DNA from: Rhizopus sp. PT2906
Lineage: Eukaryota; Mucoromycota; Mucoromycetes; Mucorales; Rhizopodaceae
Direction of reading: 5' to 3'
DNA: 64,000 bases
Assembly (NCBI GenBank): GCA_025529335.1
Contig: JAMYHX010000131.1
Coordinates: 24,719-88,718, forward strand
Positions 14,580 to 25,850 of this stretch are shown here, in pieces. Positions within the stretch are counted from its first letter, which is position 1, and every line of letters starts with the position of its first letter. A program made the translations under genes and the position numbers. The notes under the pieces are model-generated. The model had not been told where the DNA came from. It did not search any database and was given only the letters and a program-made list of their open reading frames with translations.

Positions 14580-15170
14580 CGAACATGTGTGGCTTGATTT
14601 TGTAACACTTCAAAACAAGATTAAAATGAGTAATTTCGCGCTTGTGTAGCCAGTAAGTTAAGCCCCCTTTTTAGGATCTTATGCATAACGATATTGGTGG
14701 TCGCGTAACAAGATTGCTTCTTGCTATTGTGCTTTGTCGTCAACAGACATTCTCTACTTCGATGCGAATAGATCTCACTGAGTTGATCGCCTGAACCACT
14801 GCAAGGTCTTTCCATATTTAATTCACGGTGAAGCACCAATGTCCATCAGCCGGCAAGAAATGAAAACAGAATAGTTCACCTTGCGGAACTTTTCACGATC
14901 CATCAGCCCTAAAGTTCTGACTTGTGCCAATAACGCGGTCTCTCTGGCGTAGATCAACGTATGGCAGGACAAGAAGTTCCTTTCGCTAGCAGAGCTTACC
15001 AGCAGCTTATGAAACAAATGCCTTCAACGCAGTTTCACAGTCCATGCGGAACGCATTTCTGAAATCGATAACCAGATTGCAGACTATGAGTATCGATGTC
15101 CCTGCTGCAAGTACCAATGGTTGTTACACGCAACAGCACCTCAGATTATGACCAACTATTAATGAAAAAA
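14580..15170 (-). pseudogene. Decayed coding relic of unknown element
   Basis: Several minus-strand reading frames without obvious codon decay follow one another but are broken by stops and frame changes: about 15160-15025, 15017-14823 and 14839-14621. Short stretches look protein-like, for example ARETALLAQVRTLGLMDREK near 14890-14945. I cannot assign the family. A DIRS-type retroelement gag relic is one possibility, because such a fragment sits elsewhere in the window, but that is weak. Treat this as degraded repeat DNA rather than a gene. Confidence 0.3.
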
Positions 15171-16439
15171 TCCCTTGATGTGAGTTTGCTTAATAACTGA
15201 TCAATCTATTTCCTATCAAAGCACGTCCTTGATTCCGTCGACACCTTTTGAAGCTTATGAATGCGCCATGAACCCAATTTCCGCACTATCTCCTCAAGAT
15301 CATACAAGAGTATTTATTACAAATGATTATAATGATTCCACATGGAGTCATCGCGTTCTGGTGAACCGTACTTATCCATATGGAATCTCAAGGTCCTTTA
15401 TTCACTGATCAAATTCAGACCAGACGTACAGTTTTTATCTCTTATTGGCCCTTCCGCTGAAGACATTGGAAAATCTTCGTTTAGAGCGTTAGCTTTATAC
15501 TCGTCCTCAGGTTCTAACAACATCCATTCTATCAATTCTCTTGATGATATGCAGGATACTGAATATACTGATTCTGAAGATCTTATACAATCATTTAGTG
15601 AACTAATTCAGTCAAGGATTTAGGTACAAAAATTTCTCTTTTAGCACATTTAGTGTAACAATAGAGCCTTCTTAAGAGCTTTATATGTACCTGAAAAATA
15701 TCTCTGTATATCATTGTTAAAATCGTTTAATATGAGTTTGAGCTCAACCGGGAGTTCATTTAGGCCATTAATGCTATAAAGTGTTGTTTAATTTGCTCGA
15801 GATAAGAACCTTTTTGTATAGTTTTTTTTTTTTTCAACGGGCAAAAAGAGATTTTTCTAATGTACCTGTATCCTCAGCGAATCAAAATATATCAAGTTGT
15901 GTATACAAAGCAAACACTCCCTATTAGCCTCATTTTCTCCTGCCCTTTACTGATTAAAATGGCAGGTGATGAATTCTTTGTACCCTTTTAAATTCCCAGA
16001 GATTACTATACTAGCATCAAGAAAGAGATCTGCATCGGCATTTTCTAATATGAATTTGGTATCAATCGTATATATTTATAAATCACTCACTTTAATTTAT
16101 ATTATATAATCTCTCAATCTTTAATAACAACAGGATTCAGCAGTAAGAGCAGTAGTAGTCATAGAAACAGTTGTAACCAAGGTAGATGTCATGTGGAATT
16201 ATGCAGCTAATTATAAAAAGTTGTATGATGACGACAAGCTTAATTTTAAGAAATCAATTTCCCATGATTTTCAACTTTTTCTCTTTTTTTATATTCTTTG
16301 TGAACAGCGAAATAATAGACGCCAAGAGTGAAGATAAACGACTACTACTTCCCCTCCCCCTCTTGAGAGAAATAATAGATAAATACAATTCTATTGTTTA
16401 AAAGCAAACCAAGGCAGTAGATAAGCAAAAAAAAAAAAA

Positions 16440-16470
<31 letters not shown>

Positions 16471-16520
16471 AGGGGAGAAAGAATAAGGTGGTCCTTTTTT
16501 TTGTTGTTTCCCTTTGAATA
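15171..16520. other. Gene-poor AT-rich interval with one short ORF
   Basis: About 1.3 kb without a gene I can support. A 93-codon ORF (15342..15623, plus) has a serine- and acid-rich C-terminal half and no recognisable domain; it may be chance or a relic. Poly-T at 15824-15834 and a purine-rich tract of poly-A followed by GA-rich sequence at about 16426-16478 lie upstream of the kinase gene. Confidence 0.35.
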
Positions 16521-17663
16521 ATGGAATGTAAACAAGTTATCATTAAACATAAATGGTTAATCCTATACAAGATCGGAGAAGGGTCCTTTGGACAGGTATT
16601 CAAAGGTATCATCTAATGATACTAATTATACACATATATTTAACTATTTATTTTATAGCCAAAGACATAAAGTCGAATGATTTTTATGCGATCAAACGTG
16701 AATTGAAGGACAGCTCACAGCTCTATCATGAATTCAAATTCTACAAGGCGTTAAAGGGTGGACGTAAGTATGAGGCATATAAAATTAGATGTATCTGCAT
16801 GTTTATACAATCATAGCTTGTATACCAAATTGTTACTGGTTTGGTCAGCATGACGGTTTTAATTGTCTTACCTTGGATTTATTGGGTCCCAGCTTAAAGC
16901 ACCTTCAAGAAAAATTAAAGGAGATACCATTAAGGATTGTTGTTCAAATAGGATGTCAATTAGTAATAGGCATCTATCATACTATTCTTAGTATTAACGT
17001 CCTTTATAGATAGCCTGTTTCAAGCATATGCATGACCTTGGCATTGTCTATCGGGACATCAAACCAGAGAACTTTTTATTCCCTTACAAATATTCCTTTT
17101 CCTCTTTCTCTTCTTCTTTATCATTGTCAACTTCACCACCATCGTCTTCGGCTTTATCAGTACGGCCATTACCATTATATATAGTTGATTTCGGCTTAGC
17201 CACTTGGTGGAGAAATCCCAGGACGAATAAACCTTATCCTGAAGTAAAATATATTAAATATAAGACAGGAACGGCAAGATATGCATCCGTGCGTGTTCAC
17301 AAGGGCCATTCCCACGCCAGAAGAGACGACTTGGAGAGTCTTGGCTATATGTTACTTGATCTGCTCTGTGGTGACTTGCCTTGGTCAGGCGTAGTAGCAC
17401 GTTCGTGTAAAGCAGGGTGGGATCGGATTAGAAAAATAAAAGAGGACACGTCCTTGTTTGACCTATGCATAGGATTACCCGTGGGTATCCTTCATTTTAT
17501 TGACTATACAAGAAAACTCGAATTTTACGACAGACCTGATTATGACTACCTGATATCCGTTTTACAAGAATCTTTACCCTTTGGCTCTTATTCGACACTG
17601 GTCAAACCACAAACACAAGACTTGTTTGATTTACCTTCTTTTTCAAAATCCATACAAATTTAA
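16521..17663 (+). CDS. Casein kinase 1-family protein kinase (329 aa)
   Basis: Predicted exons are 16521..16605, 16659..16763, 16817..16962 and 17010..17663, giving 329 residues. The glycine loop is KIGEGSFGQVF (residues 18-27) and the VAIK-type lysine lies in FYAIKRE. The catalytic loop reads YRDIKPEN rather than HRDIKPEN, the metal-binding motif is VDFGLA, and the CK1-specific GTARYAS and DDLESLGYMLLDLL motifs follow. A serine/proline-rich insert of about 30 residues separates the catalytic loop from the DFG segment. Unlike the long CK1 alpha/delta/Hrr25 proteins it ends right after the kinase fold, with no C-terminal tail or lipidation site. The family is clear; orthology to a particular CK1 is not. 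Confidence 0.88.
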
Positions 17664-17861
17664 AACTCAATAGTAGTAAAGGAATACAGTGTTTTGCGTT
17701 TGAAAATATTACATTTCGAGCTTCGTTGTAATCGCTCTTTTCTTTATTAGTTCGAATTGTACAACGTAAATAAAACACAATAATTATATGAAGCTTTTTT
17801 TTTATCCTTTATCTTCTTTTCGCTCGAATTTGTACGCACCTGGACAACCCGTCATCAAATT

Positions 17862-18071
17862 ATGAATACTGAGAACAATGGTTACGATCAAGCTGAACCT
17901 CCTGCATGGGTCATGGAATTTTTTAATCGCCTTTCCTCCTTGGAAGCTAAGTTCGCGTCTTCTCCCTTCTTACAGGAAGACCCCAATGTGTTTGTTCGGT
18001 CTCCCAGGACTGATTTCCTCTTCCGGATTGACTTATTTGATGAGATAACCATTATAAGAACTCGAGTATAA
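17862..18071 (+). pseudogene. Short ORF (69 aa) running into a dispersed repeat; possible retroelement gag N-terminus
   Basis: The ORF starts with a Gln/Asn-rich stretch followed by a helical segment (AWVMEFFNRLSSLEAKFAS) that resembles the start of retroelement gag-like proteins. Its last 15 or so codons lie inside the repeat that recurs on the other strand near 29334-29487. There a similar terminal peptide (FDEITII.TRV, then stop) can also be read. The gag assignment is a guess; the sharing of the 3' end with a repeat copy is directly visible. Confidence 0.35.
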
Positions 18072-18208
18072 TCTTATAGTAGAGCATGCATTCTACTTTT
18101 CCTCTACCGCGTCTGATAAGAATAACTTATACTAATAATAATAACAATAGTAGCTACTACCATAGCATTGATAAATAACCACATTGACCACATTTATCAT
18201 ACTGACAA
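18027..18208 (+). repeat. Dispersed repeat, segment A1 (inverted copy at 29334-29487)
   Basis: About 180 bp starting near TTTGATGAGATAACCATTAT match the reverse complement of 29334-29487 closely. The match covers the ACTCGAGTATAATCTTA and GTAGAGCAT..ATTCTACTTTT blocks and ends near TTTATCATACTGACAA. The copies differ by substitutions and by an insertion of roughly 30 bp in this one. Confidence 0.8.
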
Positions 18209-18273
18209 CAAAGCCAAGATTGTTTTGTGCCCTATCATTTACTTTTGCGATCTCTTGAAAAAACCAGTAACTG

Positions 18274-18411
18274 CTGTCGTGTTTACATAGACCACACATC
18301 TCTTAATTCTCTATTTATTCATTCTCAGCTAATAGACAACATTAGACATTTATAATCATCACCCCTCGTATATATTCGGGTTGTATCCTCATTTAATAGT
18401 TCTTCTTTCTA
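18274..18411 (+). repeat. Dispersed repeat, segment A2 (direct copy at 32363-32497)
   Basis: About 138 bp starting at TGTCGTGTTTACATAGA recur in the same orientation at 32363-32497, close to a tyrosine-recombinase fragment. Shared blocks include CACACATCTCTTAATTCTC and TATTTATTCATT. The segment lies some 65 bp after A1, so A1 and A2 could be parts of one terminal repeat. Copy B does not extend into A2. Confidence 0.8.
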
Positions 18412-19423
18412 TTTAAAAGTAAATGTTGTCAATTAACTCTTTACTGTTTTACAACTACATAAGCACAAACATCACAACTGCAAGATGAGAATTCCATCAA
18501 TGATAATTTCAAGACTGGAAGGGGAAATGTTGATGGTTCACTTGACTATTGAAGGCTGGTTTGTATTTGAAAAGATTACTGATGTAGATACTCCCCCAAG
18601 TGTCAAGCTTGTAAAGAAAGGAGCAATCAAAAACCATTGTTCTATAATAACAGGAAGTACTCCTATCTCAACAAGCATTATCGCTGTGTAGAATTACTGT
18701 TTGGATCTCAAGGAACAATCAACTCAAATCAAGCCAATAAAGGCCATTAATAAGGAAGACAAAATGGCCCTATCTAATTTACAACAGAAACCTATTTGAT
18801 TAAGCGAATTTGCGGGCGATACTACAAGTGATGAAGAGTAAATAAAAAAAGTCTTTTGTTTAATAAGCAAACATTATCTATTATCATTGTCATTAAAAAT
18901 GACTGAAGTTTAAAGATATTAGCAGATAAACAATAAAGCATGCCTTTCTGTATGCACTGATATCTATCTCATTTGATATCTAATAAGTGCATAAGTCAAG
19001 AAATAACTATTTATTGAATTCAAAGGTAGTGAATGTCTTGAAAAAAAAAAATATATAAAATCAGGTTCACCTCAAAACACGAACTTCTAAGAAAGCATAA
19101 AATTATAGAGGACTTATCTGTTTTCTGGAGGTCTGTGCCACTTGCACAATAGCATGTTTCTTACTTAAACGATCTCTTACTATCGCTTCCAGTTGCAGCA
19201 ATACATGTACAATTTGTAAAGTTGATGTCGGAACTTTCTGTGTAGAGAGCGGGTCTTGAATACTTTCTTGGGTGTTTAGAGTTTTCCGTTAAGGGATAAA
19301 GTTATGCCACCAAATCTGTTCGGATTAGTAAATGTGAGAAAAAGAAAGTGATCGCAGTTTTTAAATAATATGCAGACTATATAAACTGCAATTCTTTTTC
19401 CCTTTCTTTCTTAAACACATTCA
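18412..19423. other. Interval with short ORF and possible minus-strand relic
   Basis: A 68-codon ORF (18485..18691, plus) has no recognisable features. On the minus strand an open stretch of about 50 codons (about 19270-19117, containing QLEAIVRDRLSKKHAIVQV) looks coding-like but has no start or splice context, so it may be an exon relic or chance. A TATAAA-like box at 19378-19383 lies about 40 bp upstream of the GCDH start. Confidence 0.3.
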
Positions 19424-20848
19424 ATGTTCCTTCGTCAACTCTTTATTCATAAAAAACCTCTCATTACCTCTTCTGCCACGCGTTCACTTGCAACCAAGGC
19501 TACGTTTGTTAAATACAACTGGCAAGATCCTCTTAATCTCGAAAAGTTACTCACCGAAGATGAAGTATTTGTTCGTGACGCTGCAAGAAGTTATTGTCAG
19601 GAACGTCTTTTACCTAGAGTCATTCAAGCCTATCGTAACGAAAGTAAATAGAGACATCCTTACAAACTCGAACCTATACTAACCTGATCTTAGAGTTTGA
19701 TAGAGAGATAATGAATGAAATGGGTGAGTTGGGTTTCTTAGGATCCACCATTGACGGTTATGGCTGTGCTGGTGTATCATCAGTTGCCTATGGTTTGACA
19801 GCCAGAGAGGTTGAAAGGTAACTTACAAAAAAGTACTGTGGGAAAATTGATGTTAAATTACTCTCATCAGAGTCGATTCTGGTTACAGATCAGCCATGTC
19901 TGTACAATCCTCTCTAGTGATGCATCCTATTAACGCCTATGGCTCAAAGGAACAAAAGGACAAGTTCCTTCCATCTCTAGGTAAGTGAATGTCATCTTCA
20001 AGATCTATGTGCTTCGAAGTTGATGACTAAATGTACATATAGCAAAGGGTGAGAAAGTCGGATGCTTTGGTCTGACAGAACCCAATCATGGATCTGATCC
20101 TGGAAGTATGGAAACAACAGCCAAGAAGGTTAATGGACACTATGTCCTGAATGGTTCCAAGACTTGGATCACAAACTCACCTATTGCCGATGTCATGGTT
20201 GTCTGGGCTAAGAACTTGGATGAAGGAGGTGCCATTCGAGGCTTTTTGCTTGAACGCGGTATGCCCGGTTTAGAGACACCTGTGATTCATGGCAAGTTTT
20301 CTTTGCGTGCTTCGATTACAGGCATGATCATGATGGATAATGTTGAAGTGCCTGTTGAAAACATGTTACCTAATGCCAAGGGTCTCGGCGGTCCCTTTGG
20401 ATGTCTGAATAACGCTCGTTATGGTATCGCTTGGGGTGCCTTGGGCGCCGCAGAAGCTTGTCTGGAACAGGCTCGCAGTTATACCTTGGATCGTAAGCAG
20501 TTCGGTCGTCCCTTGGCTGCTAATCAATTGATTCAAAAGAAGTTGGCTGATGCTAATACTGAAATAGCCATTGGCTTACAAGCATGTGTTCAAGTCGGCC
20601 GTTTAAAGGATTCGGGTGAGCTCGCTCCTGAAATGATTTCAATGATCAAGAGAAATTCTTGTGGTAAGGCTCTTCAGATTGCCCGTGAATGTCGTGATAT
20701 GCTTGGTGGTAACGGTATCTCTGACGAGTATCACATCATTCGTCATGCTGCTAATCTTGAAGCTGTCAATACCTATGAAGGCACCCACGACGTCCATGCC
20801 TTGATCCTTGGTAAAGCCATTACTGGTATTCCTGCTTTTGCTAATTAG
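19424..20848 (+). CDS. GCDH: Glutaryl-CoA dehydrogenase, mitochondrial (419 aa)
   Basis: FAD enzyme that oxidises and decarboxylates glutaryl-CoA to crotonyl-CoA in lysine, hydroxylysine and tryptophan breakdown. Exons 19424..19643, 19694..19817, 19871..19980 and 20043..20848 join in frame to 419 residues, close to the usual length. The first 25 or so residues are rich in Ser, Thr and Arg and almost free of acids, as in a mitochondrial presequence. Family marks are GLTEPNHGSDPGSM in the acyl-CoA/FAD domain, YTLDRKQFGRPLAANQLIQ, and the C-terminal YEGTHDVHALILGKAITGI, whose Glu is the catalytic base. It reads away from the relic zone and is followed 172 bp later by NRDE2. Confidence 0.95.
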
Positions 20849-21020
20849 AAAGACATGAATCATTCAGTTTTCTTTTAAATATCTAAGCTCTTTTTAATAA
20901 ACCATCGTCATCCTTTCTAGACTTTATTATTGTTTTCTCTTCTTTATCGGACTTTAGCAATTCCTGCAAAAGCTTACCGTTTATGGGCAACCTTTTTTTT
21001 CTCTGTCTTTATTTTCTATA

Positions 21021-24000
21021 ATGGATCCAAGCAGAAAGGTGAGTGTTGTTAAGATTACAATAACACCAAATTTTTGATATATATTTTACTAAATAGACAC
21101 TTATAGATACCACCCCCACCTTCTTTCCAATCTGCACCTGATTTAAGCAAGTCTAGTTTCAACATTCCTTCCTTCTCTAGTGCACCAGATGTCTTTAATA
21201 AAGAAACAAACAACAGCAAAAGTGCACATAAAGAGCACAAGCGACGCTCAAGACGCAGTAGGTCTCGTTCACCTTCTCATCGAAAAAGTAAATACAGATC
21301 TCGATCACCTAAAAGATCCCGTTCTCGTGAAAGATCGTATAGAAAAGAGGTAATTGAAACAAAATAATTAAGAGGGGAGGGGAAATACTGACCTCGAAAG
21401 CTGTTAGTCACGTCGTTCAAGAAGATCACCTTCAAAAGAGCGAGAACCATTACATTCGTAAGTTATTATACTTCATACACTTTATACTTATTGCTTGTGT
21501 AGAGGAGAGTTGAAAACAGGCTTCACCTTCATTATTGATAAAAGAGGGGACCCAGAATTATCTTTTTATGGCGGCACCCATTCATACTCTGTACCAGCAT
21601 TTCGACGATCAGGATGTAAAGTAGCTTTCAACGATGGAGAAAAATAACAAGAGAAGGAGAGAGAGAGTTAACCTGTTCTTTTTTTTTCTTCTTTAGATGG
21701 AAGGGTCTTGGGATTCAACTGGAATGAACGGCTAATTGTCAACCAAGGAAAGCTTGAGCTAGTGGATATATTGACTTCAAAGGTTAGAGATCAACACTTG
21801 AGAGAGAGATTCAATGTTTGTTCATTTCCCCTCCACTTTTTTTTTTAGCCTGCTAGGTACACTGATTCAGAATACGCTTGGAAAGAAATCGACAAATCTT
21901 TAAAACGGTACACTTGATGGATATTCATTTTAACACATATAATACTGACAACTTATTCATAGAATTCGCATTAAAAAGCAAGAGAACGATCAGGATCCAT
22001 TTAGCTTGTCCAGTGGATACGTTCAACTCAGTGATGATCACCAAAAGAAAAAGAAGGCCGACTACGAGTCACTTGTTTCTACAGGTGTTGATTATAGGTC
22101 ACTGGAAGGCAATAAGGTACGAACAGTAAGAGAAGAGGATGAAGAAGAAGAAGAAGAAGAAGGAGAGAGTTACAACGACATCATTCGACGACGCACGGTT
22201 GAATACAATCAAAGACTAGATAAAGAACCTGAAAATGTTGATTTGTGGCTAGAGTTCATACGCTTCCAGGACGAGGCAGCAGAGGGACTCGATGCATCAG
22301 CGACAAAGAGCAATCAATCAAGCTTAAATGAGGTGAAGTTGAGCATATTTGAAAAAGCATTGATGTACAATCCAAAAGATGAGCGGTTGATTCTCGCCTA
22401 CTTGGCTTGCGGTGCAACCATTTGGGATACATTGACACTGCTAAGAGAATGGGATAAACAACTGAAGCTATATCCTGATTCTATTAAGCTTTGGTCTGAA
22501 TATATAAACACAAGGCAAACGAGTTTCTCCAGCTTTTCATTTACAGAATGCATCAAGGTATTTGAGGACGCTTTATCTATACTGAAGAGACAATTAGACA
22601 GGGCAAGACACCGTGAAGAACGAGAAGATATAGAATGTCTTATAGTTTACATTATATTGAGGACGTGTCTGCTTATGAAGCAATCAGGATATATCGAACG
22701 AGCTTATTCAGTTTTTCAAGCTATCGTCGAATATAATTTATTTGCTCCTGCTGGAATACAGGACAAGCTTGGTGCGTTTATGGAATTTTGGGATAATGAA
22801 GTACCACGTTTTGGAGAGAAAGAAGCCCAAGGCTGGAACACCTATTATAATACAAAGGCAGATTACGAGCACAGACCTGAAGAGGAGGAGAATGTGGAAA
22901 TTATCAATTTGCAGGATTGGGCAAGGCATGAGATTGAGGCGGACCAAAAGCATCGACTGCCAATGCGTATGACTCAAATAGACGATGAGAGTGTAGATGA
23001 AGACCCTTTTCGAGTTACTCTTTTTGATGACATACAACCCTTCTTGTTCGAATTTACGACATTTGCAGCACGTCAGACATTGATATACAGCATCTTTGTC
23101 TTTTTGGGATTGAATTATACTCCTCCGAATATCGGGACGAATACGCACTTCTTCACAGATACCTTTACACATAACGATCTGCCATTAGACAAGTTCTGGC
23201 CGGAGAATAGCAACAAGCAGCCATGTTTGGTTTGGTATGTCTCTGGTGTGCCTATGGAACCAGAACAGATAGTGACAGAAAACGACCCATTCTCTATCCC
23301 TCCCTCGTATCCAGTTGGATTGTCTGAGCTTTTTGCTCAACCACAACATTGGTTTTGCTCCTCAGAGATAGAATACAACAAAGTAGACCGCGAATTCACA
23401 AAATGTGCCTTTGAACAGTTATTAAAGTTGGAAAGGTCCATGCACCTCACACTTTGTTATTTATCCTTTGAGTCCAATTATGAGTATAAAGCGTAAGTCC
23501 CTCTTGATTATTTATGCCACATTAAACTACTATGACTGACTTTTATTTCATTCTAGTGGTCGAAAGTTAGCAAAGAGTCTTTTAAAGGATGACCGAACAA
23601 ACTTAGTTTTATGGACTGCATATGCACAGATGGAAAAGAGTCATAACAAGATTGATGAAGTAAGAAAGCAAAGTGTATCAAGTATCAATACATTTATTTT
23701 ATTTTTATCAAAAAGGCACGAAAAGTATACATGACAGCACTGTCAACATATCGTAGCTTTAGCGAATCAGAACAGCTCGCAGCGCCTTTAATGTATCAAA
23801 TGTTTGCAAAATTAGAAATGGAAAACGGACAACCTGCTGAAGCACTCAAGATTTTAGTATCAATGTCGGGTGATAAGCCTTATGGTATGTTGTCTTTTCT
23901 TCATTATATATATATATTTCATTCTAATATGTTCTATACAGATGTGAATATGCCTTTACCTACAGCAACTCTAATTTTGCGAGCAAGAGAAGTATGATAA

Positions 24001-24925
24001 TGAATGATGATAATATAGGAAAACTAAATGCATACATGATAGTATTTCGCTCAAAAGACTCTGCAGCTATCCGTTTTGTCAGAGATGGAGAGTGAGATGC
24101 AAGCAGGGATTAATATGGTTGTTTGCTCAGCGCTATTTGAATATTTAAGCAGTGGTCTTGAAAATGCGTGCAAAGTGTTTGATCGTACACTGGATTATAT
24201 TAAAGAAAGAAAAGCAGAGCGAGGCTATGTGTCAGAACTAGTGATGACAGAGTATGCCAATCTACTTTATCAACACACAAAATACCATCAATTAGAAGGA
24301 GGATTTCAACCACGGATGATGAGAGGGAAGATGGAACAAGCTATTCAGCTGTTTCCAAATAACACCATGTTCTTCTCCTTTTACATTTGGAACGAGTCAA
24401 GAGCTAAAGTGTTTAACCGTGTTCAAGCACTATTCAATACTGTACTTTCAAAGTAAGTGGTGCCGTGTCCCTCTTGACCATCTGTATATATCTAAATATA
24501 TCTTTGTGTAGAGAGTCAAATGTGGTTCTTTGGTTATCTGCTATTTATAACGAGTTACACAGATATAAACCATATCAAGCAAACTTAGTTAGAGATTTGT
24601 TTGAAAGATCCATTCAAGATATCAAGTAACGTATAAAAAAAAAAATAAGAATGAAATGACAATATTCTAACCTTTAGATAGCACTAAGAGCTCGATTATT
24701 TTGTGGAAATGCTATATTAAATTTGAGCTTTTGCAAAGAAATATTGAACGAGCCAAAGGATTATTTTATAGGTCTTTAAGAGAATGCCCGTGGTCAAAGG
24801 AATTGTATATTATTGGCATAGAGCAATTTGAAAAGATAATGGATGACAAGGAATTGAATGAATTGGCGAGCTTGATGCTTGAAAAAGAGATCAGACTTCG
24901 CACTCCAATTACAGATTTAATATAA
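21021..24925 (+). CDS. NRDE2: NRDE2-family nuclear RNA regulator (about 1,062 aa)
   Basis: Predicted exons: 21021..21038, 21107..21349, 21408..21457, 21503..21615, 21697..21782, 21849..21907, 21963..23492, 23557..23659, 23716..23884, 23942..23991, 24043..24452, 24512..24625 and 24682..24925. All join in frame. The N-terminus has an RS/KR-rich region (about residues 45-105). It is followed by the NRDE2 hallmark (TGFTFIIDKRGDPELSFYGG, then FNWNERLIVNQ) and a long HAT/TPR-like helical repeat region beginning with LDKEPENVDLWLEFIRFQDE. Family members act with the Mtr4 helicase and exosome, and in nematodes in nuclear RNAi. Length matches the family. Two acceptors (21502 and 24681) were chosen because the neighbouring AG choices give stops. 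Confidence 0.9.
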
Positions 24926-25052
24926 ACTCTTTTCTCTATTATTAGTTTTCATTGTTGTCAGATTGACTACACACATAAAAATAATAGTACCGCCTTCTGT
25001 TCTGTATCCATGTAGATCATATACTTGTCTTTCTTTTTTACTTTCTTACTTT

Positions 25053-25760
25053 ATGAAACGAAGTATTACTATTGACTTCCATGACACCTGGGGATTATGC
25101 AGATATTATTATACTCATAATACTGGAAGTTCAGACGACATCTTACTAACTCCATCATCCTTATGCAGTATCACTACTGAAACGAGCTTAGGATATGCCA
25201 CTATATATTCCCTCAGGCGATATACATACCCGACATTCACTGTGTCTGTACCTTCCAATAAATCAGCAAAACATGAAGAATCAAGGCGACACTCTGCTAT
25301 TGAAGATAAAGTCCACACTTCAAACACAAAAAAAAGCTCTGTTACCGAAGATCATCAGCCATCTATTCTATTTTTCCCAGGCAATAAGAGGTCGAGCAAT
25401 TACACACCCAACCCACCAAGCACCGAAAAGATAGAGGTAGCACTACCGCCCTCACCAGAAGCCGAGAGCACAGATCTGATCATAGAGATACCCAACATTA
25501 GTTCAGAACAATCGTATCAACAACAAAAACAGCAAGTTGAAAAGGGGGGAAAAGCAGACTTTAGTTTCCAATTGGACATTTTCCTTTTTCTATTTGGCTT
25601 TTTGATCTTCCCATGTTGGTGGTTTGGTGCTTGGAGATATTTCCTACGTCCAATTCATGGTCAATGCGGACAAATATTTCAAATACTCAATTGTTGTATG
25701 AGCCTTGTCAGCTTGTTGATGGCTGGTTTATTAGTCGGTTTAGCTGCTGCTCTAGCATAG
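25053..25760 (+). CDS. Membrane protein with two C-terminal helices (235 aa), unknown
   Basis: I start at the first in-frame ATG (25053). The first 60 residues resemble no domain I know. The middle is low-complexity, rich in Ser, Pro, Lys and Glu. The C-terminal 60 residues hold two hydrophobic segments: FLFLFGFLIFPCWWFGAWRY and, after a short polar loop containing HGQCGQIFQ, MSLVSLLMAGLLVGLAAALA. The FPCWWFGAWRY core with adjacent cysteine and tryptophans looks conserved, and a tail-anchored or hairpin membrane protein with a cytosolic N-domain fits. Function unknown. It lies between NRDE2 and HMG-CoA lyase, all on the plus strand. Confidence 0.6.
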   Translation: MKRSITIDFHDTWGLCRYYYTHNTGSSDDILLTPSSLCSITTETSLGYATIYSLRRYTYPTFTVSVPSNKSAKHEESRRHSAIEDKVHTSNTKKSSVTEDHQPSILFFPGNKRSSNYTPNPPSTEKIEVALPPSPEAESTDLIIEIPNISSEQSYQQQKQQVEKGGKADFSFQLDIFLFLFGFLIFPCWWFGAWRYFLRPIHGQCGQIFQILNCCMSLVSLLMAGLLVGLAAALA

Positions 25761-25850
25761 CTTCATTTTTTCTCACATGACCGTGAGACAATTCCCTCGT
25801 ATAAATAAAGCATTGTGTGAAACGAGAAATATATCTCTATTATCTTAACC

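Noticed and set aside
16186..16401. 71-codon ORF before the kinase gene
   Set aside because: Hydrophobic, AT-driven composition without start context or homology by eye.
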